Of a DNA stretch of 64,000 nucleotides, positions 44,823-53,852 are shown one piece after another. This DNA is from Brevibacterium marinum (GTDB taxonomy: Bacteria; Actinomycetota; Actinomycetes; Actinomycetales; Brevibacteriaceae), in the NCBI RefSeq assembly GCF_011927955.1, contig NZ_JAATJN010000001.1, positions 558,001-622,000 of the forward strand. Direction: 5' to 3'. Both the position numbers and the translations under genes were made by a program. The first letter of the stretch is position 1; every line of letters begins with the position of its first letter. Under the pieces are notes generated by a model. The model made no database searches. It was not told where the DNA came from and saw only the letters and a list, made by a program, of their open reading frames with translations.

Positions 44823-45015
44823 CCAAGCACGTCATCGCAGGTCACTGCGAAGTACCAGACATCACACCTTGCCGCGACAGATCACCGAGCTGCGCCGACC
44901 GACCGATTCCACACTTCGAAACGAACTTCTTCGTCGATGACTCGCCCCATTAGCCTGGCTCAGTCCATTCACCGGCGCTGACCGCGCGGAGAATTCGAGG
45001 GAGAAGAGGTCAAGC

Positions 45016-45387
45016 ATGTCACGGATCCACGATTCGCCACCGTCGAGTCCGCCTCGGCGGCGGTTCTCGCTCCTCCTGCTCATCATTCCCGTCGTGCTCT
45101 ACGTCCTCACCCCGGTCGTGGCCAACACGATCGAGCCGCGGATCTTCGGGCTGCCGTTCGTTCTCACCTACACGATCATCGTCACAATCCTCACCTGGTT
45201 CTTCGTGTGGATGGCCGCCCGCGGTGACCACTACTACCGGAACGACTCTCCCGAGTACGTTCCCTCCGATATCGCCTTCGGTGAGGACTTCGCCATCGCC
45301 GAGACCTCGACCGGCAATGCGAGCGGCGGGTCCTCCGACGGCGCAGGAACGGACGGCGCAGGATCAGGATCGGAGGCCGATAAATGA
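45016..45387 (+). CDS. DUF3311-type small membrane protein, partner of the symporter
   Basis: A 123-residue protein with two hydrophobic segments (FSLLLLIIPVVLYVLTPVVA and FVLTYTIIVTILTWFFVWMA) and an acidic Gly/Ser-rich C-terminus. Its position directly before a sodium:solute symporter, with an ATGA overlap, and its size match DUF3311 proteins, which are regularly encoded with SSS transporters. ATG 45016 has GGGAGAAGAGG upstream. Probably a small accessory subunit; its function is unknown. Confidence 0.8.
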   Translation: MSRIHDSPPSSPPRRRFSLLLLIIPVVLYVLTPVVANTIEPRIFGLPFVLTYTIIVTILTWFFVWMAARGDHYYRNDSPEYVPSDIAFGEDFAIAETSTGNASGGSSDGAGTDGAGSGSEADK

Positions 45388-46886
45388 ACACTTCCGCCGT
45401 CATCGCCTGCATCATCTTCGGCATCAGTATGCTCGCGACCATCGGCATCGGCGTCTGGTCGGGCCGCGGTCGCGAGAAGTCACTCGACGAATGGTCGGTG
45501 TCCGGTCGTGGCCTCGGGTTCGTCTTCATCCTGCTGCTCATGGCGGGCGAGACGTATACGAGCTTTTCGTTCCTCGGCACCGCCGGCTGGTCGTACTCCT
45601 ACGGCGTGCCGATCCTCTACCTCATCGGCTACCTCAGCGTCGGGCTCGTCGTCGCCTACCTCGTCGGTCCCCTGTTCTGGACCTATGCGGCCAGGCACAA
45701 GCTCGTCAGCCTCTCCGACATCGTCGAACACCGCTTCCGCTCACGGGGTCTGGCCATCCTCGTCGCCGTGCTCGCGACCGTGTTCATCGTTCCCTACATC
45801 CAGCTGCAGATCCAGGGCATGGGCGCAGTCGTCAATGCCATGAGCTACGGCGCGATCGACCTCAAGGTCGCCGCCATCATCTCCTTCATCGTCGCCGAGG
45901 CGTTCATCCTGTTCTCCGGCCTGCGCGGTTCCGCGTGGGTCAGCGCCCTCAAGGACGGGCTCGTCATCCTCGCCGTGGTCTTCCTCGCCATCTACGTGCC
46001 GCTGCACTACTTCGACGGCCTGGACGGACTGCTCGACCGCCTCGTGAGTGAGAAGTCGCAGTGGCTGACCTTCCCCGGTGCCGGTGAGGGCATCTACGGT
46101 GGCGCCTGGTTCATCTCGACGATCATCCTCAACGGCATCACGATCACCGTCTTCCCGACGTCGATCGCCGGCTACCTGTCCGGCACCTCCGCGAATGCCC
46201 TGCGCAGGAACTCGATCATCCTGCCTTGGTACCAGCTGCTGCTGCTCGTGCCGATGATGGTCGGTGTCGCCGCACTCTTCGTCATCCCCGCACTCAAGGA
46301 CGCGGACCTGGCGCTGTTCTCGGTGGTCATCGACTCGCTGCCGGCACCGCTCGTGGCCGTCATCGGCGTCGCGGGTGCCCTCTCTGCCATTGTCCCGATG
46401 AGCGTGTACATGCTCTCGATCGGCTCGATGTGGGGACGCACGGTGCTCGGCGGCGGCTTGGCAGGACCGAAGAACGCCGCCTCGATGACGTCCGAGCAGC
46501 TGGCCGCTCGCGGTCTGCGGCAGAAGAGACTGTCGCAGTGGGTGTGCCTCCTCGTCGGCGTGATCGCCCTGGTGATGAGCCTGCTCATGCCCGATGCGCT
46601 CGTCGAACTCTCCGTGCTCAGCTACGAGGGGCTCGCTCAGGTCGTTCCCGCCGCACTGCTCGCCCTCTACTGGCCGCGGATGAGCAAACAGGCCGCGGCC
46701 GCCGGACTCATCGTCGGCTCGGTGACCATGGTGGCCCTCCACTACACGGGCCACGATCCCCTGCTGGGCATCAACGGCGGCCTGTGGGCCATCGCGGCCA
46801 ACCTCATCGTCGTCGTCATCGTCACCCTGGCCAAGCCGGACCCCCGCTGGGTCCCGGCGCCGGAGCGGGCGAAGATGGACGCCTGA
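45384..46886 (+). CDS. Sodium:solute symporter (SSS family)
   Basis: A 500-residue protein with about 13 hydrophobic segments. FILLLMAGETYTSFSFLGTA near residue 50, VAYLVGPLFWTYAARHKLVS and SLSDIVEHRFRSRGLAILVA are SSS marks close to the monocarboxylate/urea/pantothenate branch. It co-transports an organic solute with Na+. ATG 45384 overlaps the DUF3311 stop by 4 bases. The neighbouring, convergent gene is an amidohydrolase, so no clear substrate clue exists. Confidence 0.9.
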   Translation: MNTSAVIACIIFGISMLATIGIGVWSGRGREKSLDEWSVSGRGLGFVFILLLMAGETYTSFSFLGTAGWSYSYGVPILYLIGYLSVGLVVAYLVGPLFWTYAARHKLVSLSDIVEHRFRSRGLAILVAVLATVFIVPYIQLQIQGMGAVVNAMSYGAIDLKVAAIISFIVAEAFILFSGLRGSAWVSALKDGLVILAVVFLAIYVPLHYFDGLDGLLDRLVSEKSQWLTFPGAGEGIYGGAWFISTIILNGITITVFPTSIAGYLSGTSANALRRNSIILPWYQLLLLVPMMVGVAALFVIPALKDADLALFSVVIDSLPAPLVAVIGVAGALSAIVPMSVYMLSIGSMWGRTVLGGGLAGPKNAASMTSEQLAARGLRQKRLSQWVCLLVGVIALVMSLLMPDALVELSVLSYEGLAQVVPAALLALYWPRMSKQAAAAGLIVGSVTMVALHYTGHDPLLGINGGLWAIAANLIVVVIVTLAKPDPRWVPAPERAKMDA

Positions 46887-46909
46887 GGCAGTGCCAGGCA
46901 CAACGCCCC

Positions 46910-48580
46910 TCAGCCCGAGTACACCTGCTCCCCGCCGACATAGGTCGCGCGCACGTCGATGTCGGAGATTCCGTGCGGGTCGATGGTCAGCGGGTTGTCC
47001 CCGAGGACGGTGAAGTCGGCGAGGTATCCCGGTGCCAGTCGGCCCTTGTACGATTCCTCCCCCGATGCCTCGGCGGATCCGAGGGTGAAGATCGACAGCG
47101 CCTCCGCTGCCGACACCCTCTGGGATTCGCCGACGGTGACCCCGTCGTCGACTCCGGTCCGGGTGACCAGGGACTGCAGTCCGAACAGCGGTTGGTACGG
47201 CCCACACGGATAGTCCGAGGAACCGGCCACCGTCACGTCCTTGTCGAGGAATGACCGGTGGGCGAACATCCGCTGCATCCGCTCCTCGCCGTACCAGGAG
47301 TTCAGTGCCCCACCGTGATAGCCCGGGTAACCGGCGAAGGGAACCGCAATGGCGCCGAGGCGGTGCATCCGCTCGAGGATGTCGTCGTCGATGAGGCTGC
47401 AGTGTTCGATCCGGTGCCGCAGTCCCGGTCGCGGGATCCGACGGGAGACATCCTCGAAGGCGTCGAGGACGAGTCGGATCGCGGCGTCGCCGTTGGCGTG
47501 GACGCCGATCCGGTTGCCGTCTGCGTGGACGCGTTCGACGTTGGCCCGCAGCTCTTCGGTCGAGGTCGTCTGCACGCCCTGATAGGCGGGATCAGTGAAG
47601 GGTTCGGACAGCAGACACGTCCGCCCGCCGATGGCTCCGTCGAGGAACGCCTTGACGCCGATCAGTCGAAGCCGGTCGTCGCCGAATCCACTGCCCACAC
47701 CGAGGTCGACGGCCCTGTCGTAGTGATCGATGGACAGGAGCATGCCGATCCGCAGGTTCAGCGCATCCTGCCCGCGCACGGCAGAGATTATCGCAATGTC
47801 CTGGGGGCTGATGAGCGCATCGCAGACCGAGGTCAGTCCCGCGGCATTCCACTTCGCGATCGTCCGCGCGGCACCGAGCTGCAGGTCTTCTGCCGTGTCG
47901 CCGGGAATGAAGCGATCACCGCGGGCCGTGGCCGGCATGAGGACATTCATCAGCGCCCGTTCGATGAGCTTCCCGTTGAGTCGCCCGTCGGGGTAGCGGT
48001 CGTAACGTCCGCCGTCGGGATCGGGCGAACCCTCGTCGATGCCCAACCACCGCAGTCCGGCGGAGTTGACCACGCCCCAGTGACCGGCGACATGGTTGAC
48101 CAGGACCGGGACTTCGGGAGCGATCCGGTCGAGTTCGTCGCGAAGGACGATCCCGGTCTTCTCGTCGTCGTAGCGGCTGCCCTTGATCCACTCGCCCGCC
48201 GAGGTTGCTCCCACCTCGGCGGCGATCGTGTCCAAGAGTGCGGGGACCGTCCGGACCGCCTCGTGGGACAGGTCGAGGTGGAGGGCATCACCGGCCGTCA
48301 GGGCGAGGTGGATGTGGGCGTCGTTGAGACCGGGGATGATCGTCGAGTCACCGAAGTCGAGCACCTCGGCGCCGGGGAATCGGTCCCTCAGCTCGGCCAG
48401 TGTTCCGGAGGCGGTGATGATCTCTCCGGTGACCGCCAGCGCTTCGGGTTCTCGGGCCGAGTCACGCGTCGGGCTGGCAGCCGAGTCTCGGGCCGCTAGG
48501 GATCTCTGGGCGCCTGACCGCGTCTTCGCCTGCGACACGATCGAGTTCGCGCGCACGATCGTCGGTGTTCTCTCCTCCAT
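46910..48580 (-). CDS. Amidohydrolase (YtcJ-like, Amidohydro_3)
   Basis: A 556-residue metal-dependent hydrolase. The early metal motif is IIPGLNDAHIHLALTAGDAL near residue 81, VGVHANGD-type sequence IGVHANGDAAIRLVLDAFED near 345, HRIEHCSLIDDDILERM near 377, and SSDYPCGPYQPLFGLQSLVT near 455: the usual order for YtcJ-type enzymes, which act on N-substituted amides and formyl groups. The first 40 residues have an Arg/Ser-rich stretch. ATG 48580 follows GGAG at good spacing. It is transcribed alone. The real substrate cannot be read. Confidence 0.85.
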   Translation of the reverse strand: MEERTPTIVRANSIVSQAKTRSGAQRSLAARDSAASPTRDSAREPEALAVTGEIITASGTLAELRDRFPGAEVLDFGDSTIIPGLNDAHIHLALTAGDALHLDLSHEAVRTVPALLDTIAAEVGATSAGEWIKGSRYDDEKTGIVLRDELDRIAPEVPVLVNHVAGHWGVVNSAGLRWLGIDEGSPDPDGGRYDRYPDGRLNGKLIERALMNVLMPATARGDRFIPGDTAEDLQLGAARTIAKWNAAGLTSVCDALISPQDIAIISAVRGQDALNLRIGMLLSIDHYDRAVDLGVGSGFGDDRLRLIGVKAFLDGAIGGRTCLLSEPFTDPAYQGVQTTSTEELRANVERVHADGNRIGVHANGDAAIRLVLDAFEDVSRRIPRPGLRHRIEHCSLIDDDILERMHRLGAIAVPFAGYPGYHGGALNSWYGEERMQRMFAHRSFLDKDVTVAGSSDYPCGPYQPLFGLQSLVTRTGVDDGVTVGESQRVSAAEALSIFTLGSAEASGEESYKGRLAPGYLADFTVLGDNPLTIDPHGISDIDVRATYVGGEQVYSG

Positions 48581-48673
48581 CGGAAACTCCGTCCTTGCAG
48601 CTCATATGGTTGCGGCCATGGTGCCACGTCCCACCACGTCCCATCCGGATGACTCGGAGCCTGAGACGCTCGC

Positions 48674-48731
48674 TCAACGCTGAGTCAGGTTTTCACCTCG
48701 AGGCAACAGCGAAAACCTGGCTCAGCGTTGA
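48674..48731 (-). terminator. 21-bp inverted-repeat terminator downstream of the acyl-CoA dehydrogenase
   Basis: Arms 48674-48694 and 48711-48731 pair at 20 of 21 positions around a 16-base loop. It lies about 45 bases past the stop of the minus-strand acyl-CoA-dehydrogenase gene and 95 bases upstream of the amidohydrolase start, so it should end the three-gene operon. The arms contain the AAAACC / GGTTTT ends that make a short T-run. Confidence 0.75.
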
Positions 48732-48774
48732 ACGACGGGCAGTATGTATCGAACGGGAGGCCCGTGATCACCTG

Positions 48775-49980
48775 TCAGTCGTCGAGCAGGGCCGCCGCGT
48801 ACATGGGGCGGGCAGCGTCGGGGCTCGGCGGGTGGAATAGTCCGGCGGTCGCATCCCGGTAGAGGCGGGAGAGTTCGTGGCCGTTGTCGAAGGCCGACCC
48901 GCCGGAGCACATGAGTGCGGTCTCGGCCGCGCTCCGGGCCGCATCCGAGGCCTTGATCCGGGCTCCCACCAGGCGCAGCGGCCAACCGGCGCCGTGGTCG
49001 ACGAGTGCGTCGAAGTCCCTCGTATAGGCATCGAGCATGGCAGGAACGGTCAGATAGTCGAGATGTGCGTCGGCAAGGCGGGCGCGGGTCTCGGGCACCT
49101 CGGCGAAGGTGCTTCCGGCCTTCGCGGACGTGCGCTTCTTCAGCCCGGCGGCGCCGAGTTCGAGCGCCCGGGCGGCCACGCCTGCGTAGACGGAGGCGAT
49201 GAGCAGCTGGAAGTTGCTGGTGATCGCGAAGGTCAGCGGGTCGGGATGCTTCCCGGCCGGGATGGTGCGGGAGACGCGCTCGGGACGCATCGGCACCTGG
49301 TCGAGGATCGTCGCCCGCGACTGCGAGGCCCGCATGCCCATCACGTCCCAGTGTTCGGAGACCGTGATGCCCTCGGCCGAGCGTTCGATGAAGCCGTAGA
49401 CCAACGAGCCTTCGGCGGGTTCACCGGCGTCGGGGCCGGCGATGGACTCGTCATCGCGGTTGATCGCACCGTGGACGATCATCCGCGTCCACACGGGTGA
49501 GAGCGAGGTGAAGATCTTGACCCCGGTGAGCAGGTATCCGCCGTCGGCGGTGGGTTCGGCTTCCGTGTTCGATCCCTGCATGACCCAGTCGTTGGAGGGT
49601 TCGGAGATGCCGAAGGCGAAGATCTCACCGGCCATCACCTCCTCGAACACCCAGTTCAGGGAGGCGTCGCCGCGGTCGTTGAGAGCCTTGACGACTCCGG
49701 TGCACATGAGATGCATGTTGATCGCCAGGGCCGTGGCCGGAGCCGCGGCGGCCAGCCGCTGCTGAAGACGCGAGACCTCGTGCAGGCTCAGCCCCGGACC
49801 ACCGTAGGCATCGGGCACGAACAGGGTGAGGTAGCCGAGCGACTTGAGCTCCTCGAGGTCCTCGTCGAAGAACCGGTTCTCCCGGTCGTAGACGCCCGCG
49901 CGTTCGCGGAAGCGCTCACACACCTCGGCGGGGAGATATTTCTCGGCCAGCTCGCCGAGGTGGGTCTCACGGTCGGTCAT
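48775..49980 (-). CDS. Acyl-CoA dehydrogenase-like flavoprotein
   Basis: A 401-residue acyl-CoA-dehydrogenase fold. The N-terminal helical domain has FVPDAYGGPGLSLHEVSRLQ near 55; FAFGISEPSNDWVMQGSNTE (near 121) is the flavin/substrate-loop region, and YLLTGVKIFTSLSPVWTRMI the beta domain. The C-terminus ends SRLYRDATAGLFHPPSPDAA; I do not see the IYEGT-like catalytic-Glu segment of typical beta-oxidation enzymes, so it may oxidise a carrier-bound or unusual acyl chain. ATG 49980 has AAGGAG 6 bases upstream and overlaps the ketosynthase gene by 14 bases. It is the last gene of the ligase-ketosynthase-dehydrogenase operon. Confidence 0.85.
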   Translation of the reverse strand: MTDRETHLGELAEKYLPAEVCERFRERAGVYDRENRFFDEDLEELKSLGYLTLFVPDAYGGPGLSLHEVSRLQQRLAAAAPATALAINMHLMCTGVVKALNDRGDASLNWVFEEVMAGEIFAFGISEPSNDWVMQGSNTEAEPTADGGYLLTGVKIFTSLSPVWTRMIVHGAINRDDESIAGPDAGEPAEGSLVYGFIERSAEGITVSEHWDVMGMRASQSRATILDQVPMRPERVSRTIPAGKHPDPLTFAITSNFQLLIASVYAGVAARALELGAAGLKKRTSAKAGSTFAEVPETRARLADAHLDYLTVPAMLDAYTRDFDALVDHGAGWPLRLVGARIKASDAARSAAETALMCSGGSAFDNGHELSRLYRDATAGLFHPPSPDAARPMYAAALLDD

Positions 49981-51403
49981 GATGTCTCCTTGCTCGTGGG
50001 GCAGTTGCGGGCGGGGGCCAGCGAGTCGAGGCGGCACGTCCAGGTGAGGGCCGCCGCAGCACGATCGCGCCGTTGTGCCCGCCGAAGCCGAACGAGGTCG
50101 ACAGGACGGTGTCGACCGGTTCACCGGTCCCGCTTTCACGACCACCGGCATGCCCAACAGCACGAGAGTCACCCGCGACGATGTCCCAACCCTCGAATTC
50201 CAGATCGCCGAGGTTGAGCGTCGGCGGCAGCGTCTGCTCGGCCATCGTTCGGATGGCGATGAGGGCTTCGACCACGCCCGAGGCGCCGAGGAGGTGGCCC
50301 GTAGACGACTTCGTGGCGCTGATCGGGATCGAGTGCGCAGGGGCGCCGAGGGCGGCGTCGAAGGCGCTGAGCTCCGCCGCATCGCCGGCGGGTGTTCCGG
50401 TGGCGTGGGCGTTGATGTGGTCGATGTCGGCAGCATCCAGTCCGGCATCGACCAGGGCCTCAATCACCGCCGCGGCCGCACCCCGCCCCTCGGGATGCGG
50501 GTTCGTCGGATGGTGGGCGTCGCTGGCGGCACCGAATCCGACGAGCTCGGCAAGGACCGTAGCTCCACGTGCTTCGGCCCCGGCCTCGGATTCCAGCAGG
50601 ATCGCGGCAGCTCCTTGGCTCATGACGAACCCGGAGCGTGATCTGTCGAAGGGGCGGCTGGCCGAGGTCGGATCGTCCTCGAATCCGGCGGCGAGCGCCC
50701 GCATGTTCGCATTCGAAGCGAGGTTGACCGCGTTGAGACAGTCCTCCATGCCGACGACGAGCACTGCATCGGCGTAGCCGTGGCGGATTCGGCGCAGTCC
50801 CTCGCCCAGGCCGACGGCCCCACTGGCGCAGGTCGCCGAGACTCCCTGTCCGGGTCCGCGGAAGTCGAAGCGCTGACTCAGCAGTGCCGCGGCCGAGTCG
50901 GGGGCACCATGGATCGCCAGGGTCAGCGGCACGGAGCGCGGCCCACTCTCCAGCAGTGAACGCGTCGCGGCCTGCATGGCATCGACGGGCCCGGAGCCGG
51001 TCGCGGCGATGACGGCGACCCTGGAGCGGTCCCAGGGGAGATCGTCGGCTTTCGGGGCAGCGCCGGTCTTCGGCTCGGCGGTCGGGGTCATGATGCCGGC
51101 CTGTGCCAGGGCCTGATCGGCTGCGGCGATTGCCCAGTGCTGAACCGGGCTGAGACGACGGGCGAGCGCTCGGGGCAGGAGGACCTCGGCGTCGAAGTCT
51201 CTCACCTGTCCGCCGATGCGCACGGCCAGATCCTCGAACTGCTGCCCCTCGAGCCGGCCGATTCCGCTCCTGCCCGCGACCACGGAGTCCCAAAGTGTGT
51301 CGACGTCGTTGCCGCTGGGAGTGATCGCACCCATTCCCGTGACGACGACCCGGCGGCTCGCCGTATCCCGTGCCTTGCGGTTCTCGGTTGTCCGCGCGCT
51401 CAC
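49967..51403 (-). CDS. Beta-ketoacyl synthase (FabF-like)
   Basis: A 478-residue condensing enzyme of the KAS II fold. VVVTGMGAITPSGNDVDTLW opens the thiolase fold; the catalytic Cys is in SATCASGAVGLGEGLRRIRH near 190, and the two His are in INAHATGTPAGD near 332 and TKSSTGHLLGASG near 371, completing the C-H-H triad. The last 25 residues are Arg/Pro-rich and unusual. GTG 51403 overlaps the ligase stop (GTGA). It decarboxylates a malonyl unit and extends an acyl primer. With the adjacent AMP ligase and dehydrogenase it belongs to a small lipid or natural-product operon; no acyl carrier protein is encoded here. Confidence 0.88.
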   Translation of the reverse strand: MSARTTENRKARDTASRRVVVTGMGAITPSGNDVDTLWDSVVAGRSGIGRLEGQQFEDLAVRIGGQVRDFDAEVLLPRALARRLSPVQHWAIAAADQALAQAGIMTPTAEPKTGAAPKADDLPWDRSRVAVIAATGSGPVDAMQAATRSLLESGPRSVPLTLAIHGAPDSAAALLSQRFDFRGPGQGVSATCASGAVGLGEGLRRIRHGYADAVLVVGMEDCLNAVNLASNANMRALAAGFEDDPTSASRPFDRSRSGFVMSQGAAAILLESEAGAEARGATVLAELVGFGAASDAHHPTNPHPEGRGAAAAVIEALVDAGLDAADIDHINAHATGTPAGDAAELSAFDAALGAPAHSIPISATKSSTGHLLGASGVVEALIAIRTMAEQTLPPTLNLGDLEFEGWDIVAGDSRAVGHAGGRESGTGEPVDTVLSTSFGFGGHNGAIVLRRPSPGRAASTRWPPPATAPRARRHHDRP

Positions 51404-53001
51404 AGTCGCTGTCCCTGTCCGTCCATGATGAGGTCAACGGTTTCCGCCCGCCGAATCTTCCCGCCGACCGTCCTGGGCAGGCGCTCGAGCCGATAGATGC
51501 GACGGGGAACGAACTGCGACGCCAGGCGGTCCCGTGCGTGAGCGATGAGTGCGGTCTTGCCGGGGCCGGACTCCGAGGTACCGGAACCTGTCCCCGAGGC
51601 ACCGGGGCCGGACTCCGGGGCAGAGGCGCCGCCTTCGATGACGAGTGCGATGATGCTGCCCAACGAGGTGTCGTCGATGGCGATCGCGCACACCTCGCCG
51701 AGGTTCGCATACGTCTCGAACGCCCGCTCCACCTCGGGCAGCGAGACCTTGTGGCCTCCGGTGATCGCGATGTCTCCGGCCCGGCCCGCCAACTGCAGCA
51801 TTCCGTTCTCGATCCGCCCCTGGTCATCGACGGTGGCCCATCCGTCAGCACCGCGCAGCACGGCGTCGGTGGTGCCGGTGACGTAGCCGTACGAGCAGGC
51901 CGCTGCCCGGATCCACAGTGTGCCGAGCTCACCCTCGGGGACCTGCCTACCGGACTCACTGCGGATCTGCGCCCCGATGCTCGGGTAGATGGTGATCCAC
52001 GTGCCGTCGCCGTCCCGGCTGTCTCCGATGAATCCGATCTCGGCAGCACCGTAGTAGCTGATGAGGCGCGTGCTCGGCAGGATCTCGCCGAGGCGCTCGC
52101 GGATGCTGGCCGGCAGGTTGGCTCCCCCGGTGACGACGAGGTCGAGTCCGAGGAAACGCTCGGGGTCACGGCGGGCCGCCTCGGCGAGGGCGCGGACGAC
52201 GGCGGGGACGGCGACGACGCGGGTGATGGCCTCCGCGGCGATGCGTCTGCCCATCGTGATCGGGTCGAACTCGTCGGCGACGTGGACGCTGCCTCCGGTC
52301 GCGAGGCTCTCGATGACGGCGTAGAGCGTGAGGCTGTAGGAGACCGGGCCGGGCGCCAGGGTCGCGACGCCGGGCAGCGGATCGAGGTGGGCCGCGGAGA
52401 CCGCGACATTGTCCCGGTACTGTTGGCGCGTCTTGATGAAGGCCTTCGGACTGCTCGTCGTGCCCGAGGAGAAGAGCATGAGGAAGGGTTCGGCTGCGTC
52501 GCGCACGGTGGGCGCGGGAGCAGAATTTGCACATGCGGGGTGTGCAGACGCGTCCGCGACGACGGCCGCCTCGCGGGCGCGGAAGTCGGCGAAGCTGATG
52601 ACCGTGCCGGTCCAGTCGGAGGCGGCGAGCGCCTCGGCGAGGGCGGGCGAGTCACTGATGACGAGGCCGATTCCGGTCGTGCGGATGACGCCGAGCTGGT
52701 GAGCCAGCGGCCAGCGCGGGTCGATGGCCGCGGACACCGCGCGGAACCCGGCGAGCCCGGCGATGATGCGGGAGGTGTGAAACGCCGAGGTGGTGCTGAT
52801 CGCAGTGATGGGGATGCCGTCGGTCTCCGGCGCGGAGGTCGGCGGGTCGGCCTGTGCGCGATGCAGTTCGTCGACGACGGCGAACATCCGGCGGGAGTCC
52901 TCAACGAGTTCGGAGTACGTCAGGGATTCCTCGGCACCGACGAGGGCGAGCTGCTCGGTGTCTCTCCCGGCGACGTCGAGGATCATCGAAGTGATCGGCA
53001 C
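51400..53001 (-). CDS. AMP-dependent acyl synthetase/ligase
   Basis: A 533-residue ANL-family adenylating enzyme. The AMP loop is LMLFSSGTTSSPKAFIKT near 178, then VVAVPAVVRALAEAARR, the substrate-pocket stretch LISYYGAAEIGFIGDS near 328, and the hinge region AGRAGDIAITGGHKVSLPEV near 410; the C-terminal Lys is in LPRTVGGKIRRAET. A Gly/Ser/Pro linker (ESGPGASGTGSGTSESGPG, about 465-485) interrupts the C-terminal domain. GTG 53001 is chosen because GGAGG lies 7 bases upstream; an upstream in-frame TTG is less likely. It activates an acyl chain to a CoA or carrier thioester; the substrate is unknown. First gene of the operon and divergent from a TetR gene. Confidence 0.85.
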   Translation of the reverse strand: MPITSMILDVAGRDTEQLALVGAEESLTYSELVEDSRRMFAVVDELHRAQADPPTSAPETDGIPITAISTTSAFHTSRIIAGLAGFRAVSAAIDPRWPLAHQLGVIRTTGIGLVISDSPALAEALAASDWTGTVISFADFRAREAAVVADASAHPACANSAPAPTVRDAAEPFLMLFSSGTTSSPKAFIKTRQQYRDNVAVSAAHLDPLPGVATLAPGPVSYSLTLYAVIESLATGGSVHVADEFDPITMGRRIAAEAITRVVAVPAVVRALAEAARRDPERFLGLDLVVTGGANLPASIRERLGEILPSTRLISYYGAAEIGFIGDSRDGDGTWITIYPSIGAQIRSESGRQVPEGELGTLWIRAAACSYGYVTGTTDAVLRGADGWATVDDQGRIENGMLQLAGRAGDIAITGGHKVSLPEVERAFETYANLGEVCAIAIDDTSLGSIIALVIEGGASAPESGPGASGTGSGTSESGPGKTALIAHARDRLASQFVPRRIYRLERLPRTVGGKIRRAETVDLIMDGQGQRL

Positions 53002-53168
53002 GTATGAACCTCCTGATGTTCGTGGCAGACCGTGTCGGAGCAAGCGGGTCGGTGCACCGGTGCCGGGGCGATCCGCATCAGCACAGTCCGTATCGGTGTG
53101 CCCCGACCGCCCCTCCCACAGTACAACGTGGTCAAATCACTCTCAGCAGATCCTCAATTCCAAATACT

Positions 53169-53198
53169 TTGCTGTATTCGAATACTATGAAGTATACT
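53169..53198 (+). promoter_or_regulatory. Promoter and operator of the TetR/DUF6204 operon (leaderless)
   Basis: TTGCTG (53169-53174), an 18-base spacer, then TATACT (53193-53198); the start point would fall at about ATG 53205, so the mRNA is leaderless. The spacer holds the perfect palindrome gtattcgaatac (53174-53185), and the -10 itself lies in agtatact, another palindrome. Occupation by TetR would block the promoter. Confidence 0.6.
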
Positions 53199-53204
53199 GA
53201 ATTC

Positions 53205-53852
53205 ATGACCACATCCCGCCATCCCCGCCTGACGCGCAGAGAGAGCCAGCAGGCCACCCGCCGACGCCTCATCGAATCGGCGGCACAGCTGTTCGCGGAG
53301 CACGGCGTCCGCGGCACCTCCCTCATCGCAGTCGCCGAGAATGCCGGATTCAGCCGCGGAGCGATCCACGGCAACTTCTCCGACAAGGACGAGCTCGCCT
53401 CGGCGGTCATGAAGTTCGTGATCGAAGACCTCGGGCCCGAACTCACTCGGGCGCTGGGGTCGCGGGCGTCGACCAACGAACGGCTCGCCACCTATATCTC
53501 CACGCACATCGACTACTGCCGACGCGAACCGACTCGGGCCGCGGCCATCATCGCGGCCGTGGGCTACCTCGGCAGGAAGGTCGACCGCACGCAGCACCAC
53601 GATCGGCGCTCGGCGTCCTATGGTCAGCGCTCGGCCGATTCTGTCGCAGAGCTCGTGGCACTCTTCGACGAGGGCCAAAGCAGAGGAGAGATGCGCAGTT
53701 TCGACGTGACCACGATGGCCCTGTCGCTGCGCTCGGTCCTCGACACGGCAGTGCCCGCCCACACCAGCATCGATGCGAACGAGATCGTCGCGCTCTTCGA
53801 CCACGCCACGCGCAGCACTGACAACGCAGATCCAGAGGGAACACATTCATGA
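53205..53852 (+). CDS. TetR-family regulator
   Basis: A 215-residue TetR regulator; the HTH is SLIAVAENAGFSRGAIHGNF followed by SDKDELASAVMKFVIEDLGP, at about residues 30-75. ATG 53205 fits a leaderless transcript; MKYTEF at 53187 would fall inside the promoter. It is divergent from the ligase-ketosynthase operon (203-base gap) and begins an operon with a DUF6204-like gene (4-base overlap). It likely represses itself and perhaps the ligase operon. Confidence 0.88.
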   Translation: MTTSRHPRLTRRESQQATRRRLIESAAQLFAEHGVRGTSLIAVAENAGFSRGAIHGNFSDKDELASAVMKFVIEDLGPELTRALGSRASTNERLATYISTHIDYCRREPTRAAAIIAAVGYLGRKVDRTQHHDRRSASYGQRSADSVAELVALFDEGQSRGEMRSFDVTTMALSLRSVLDTAVPAHTSIDANEIVALFDHATRSTDNADPEGTHS

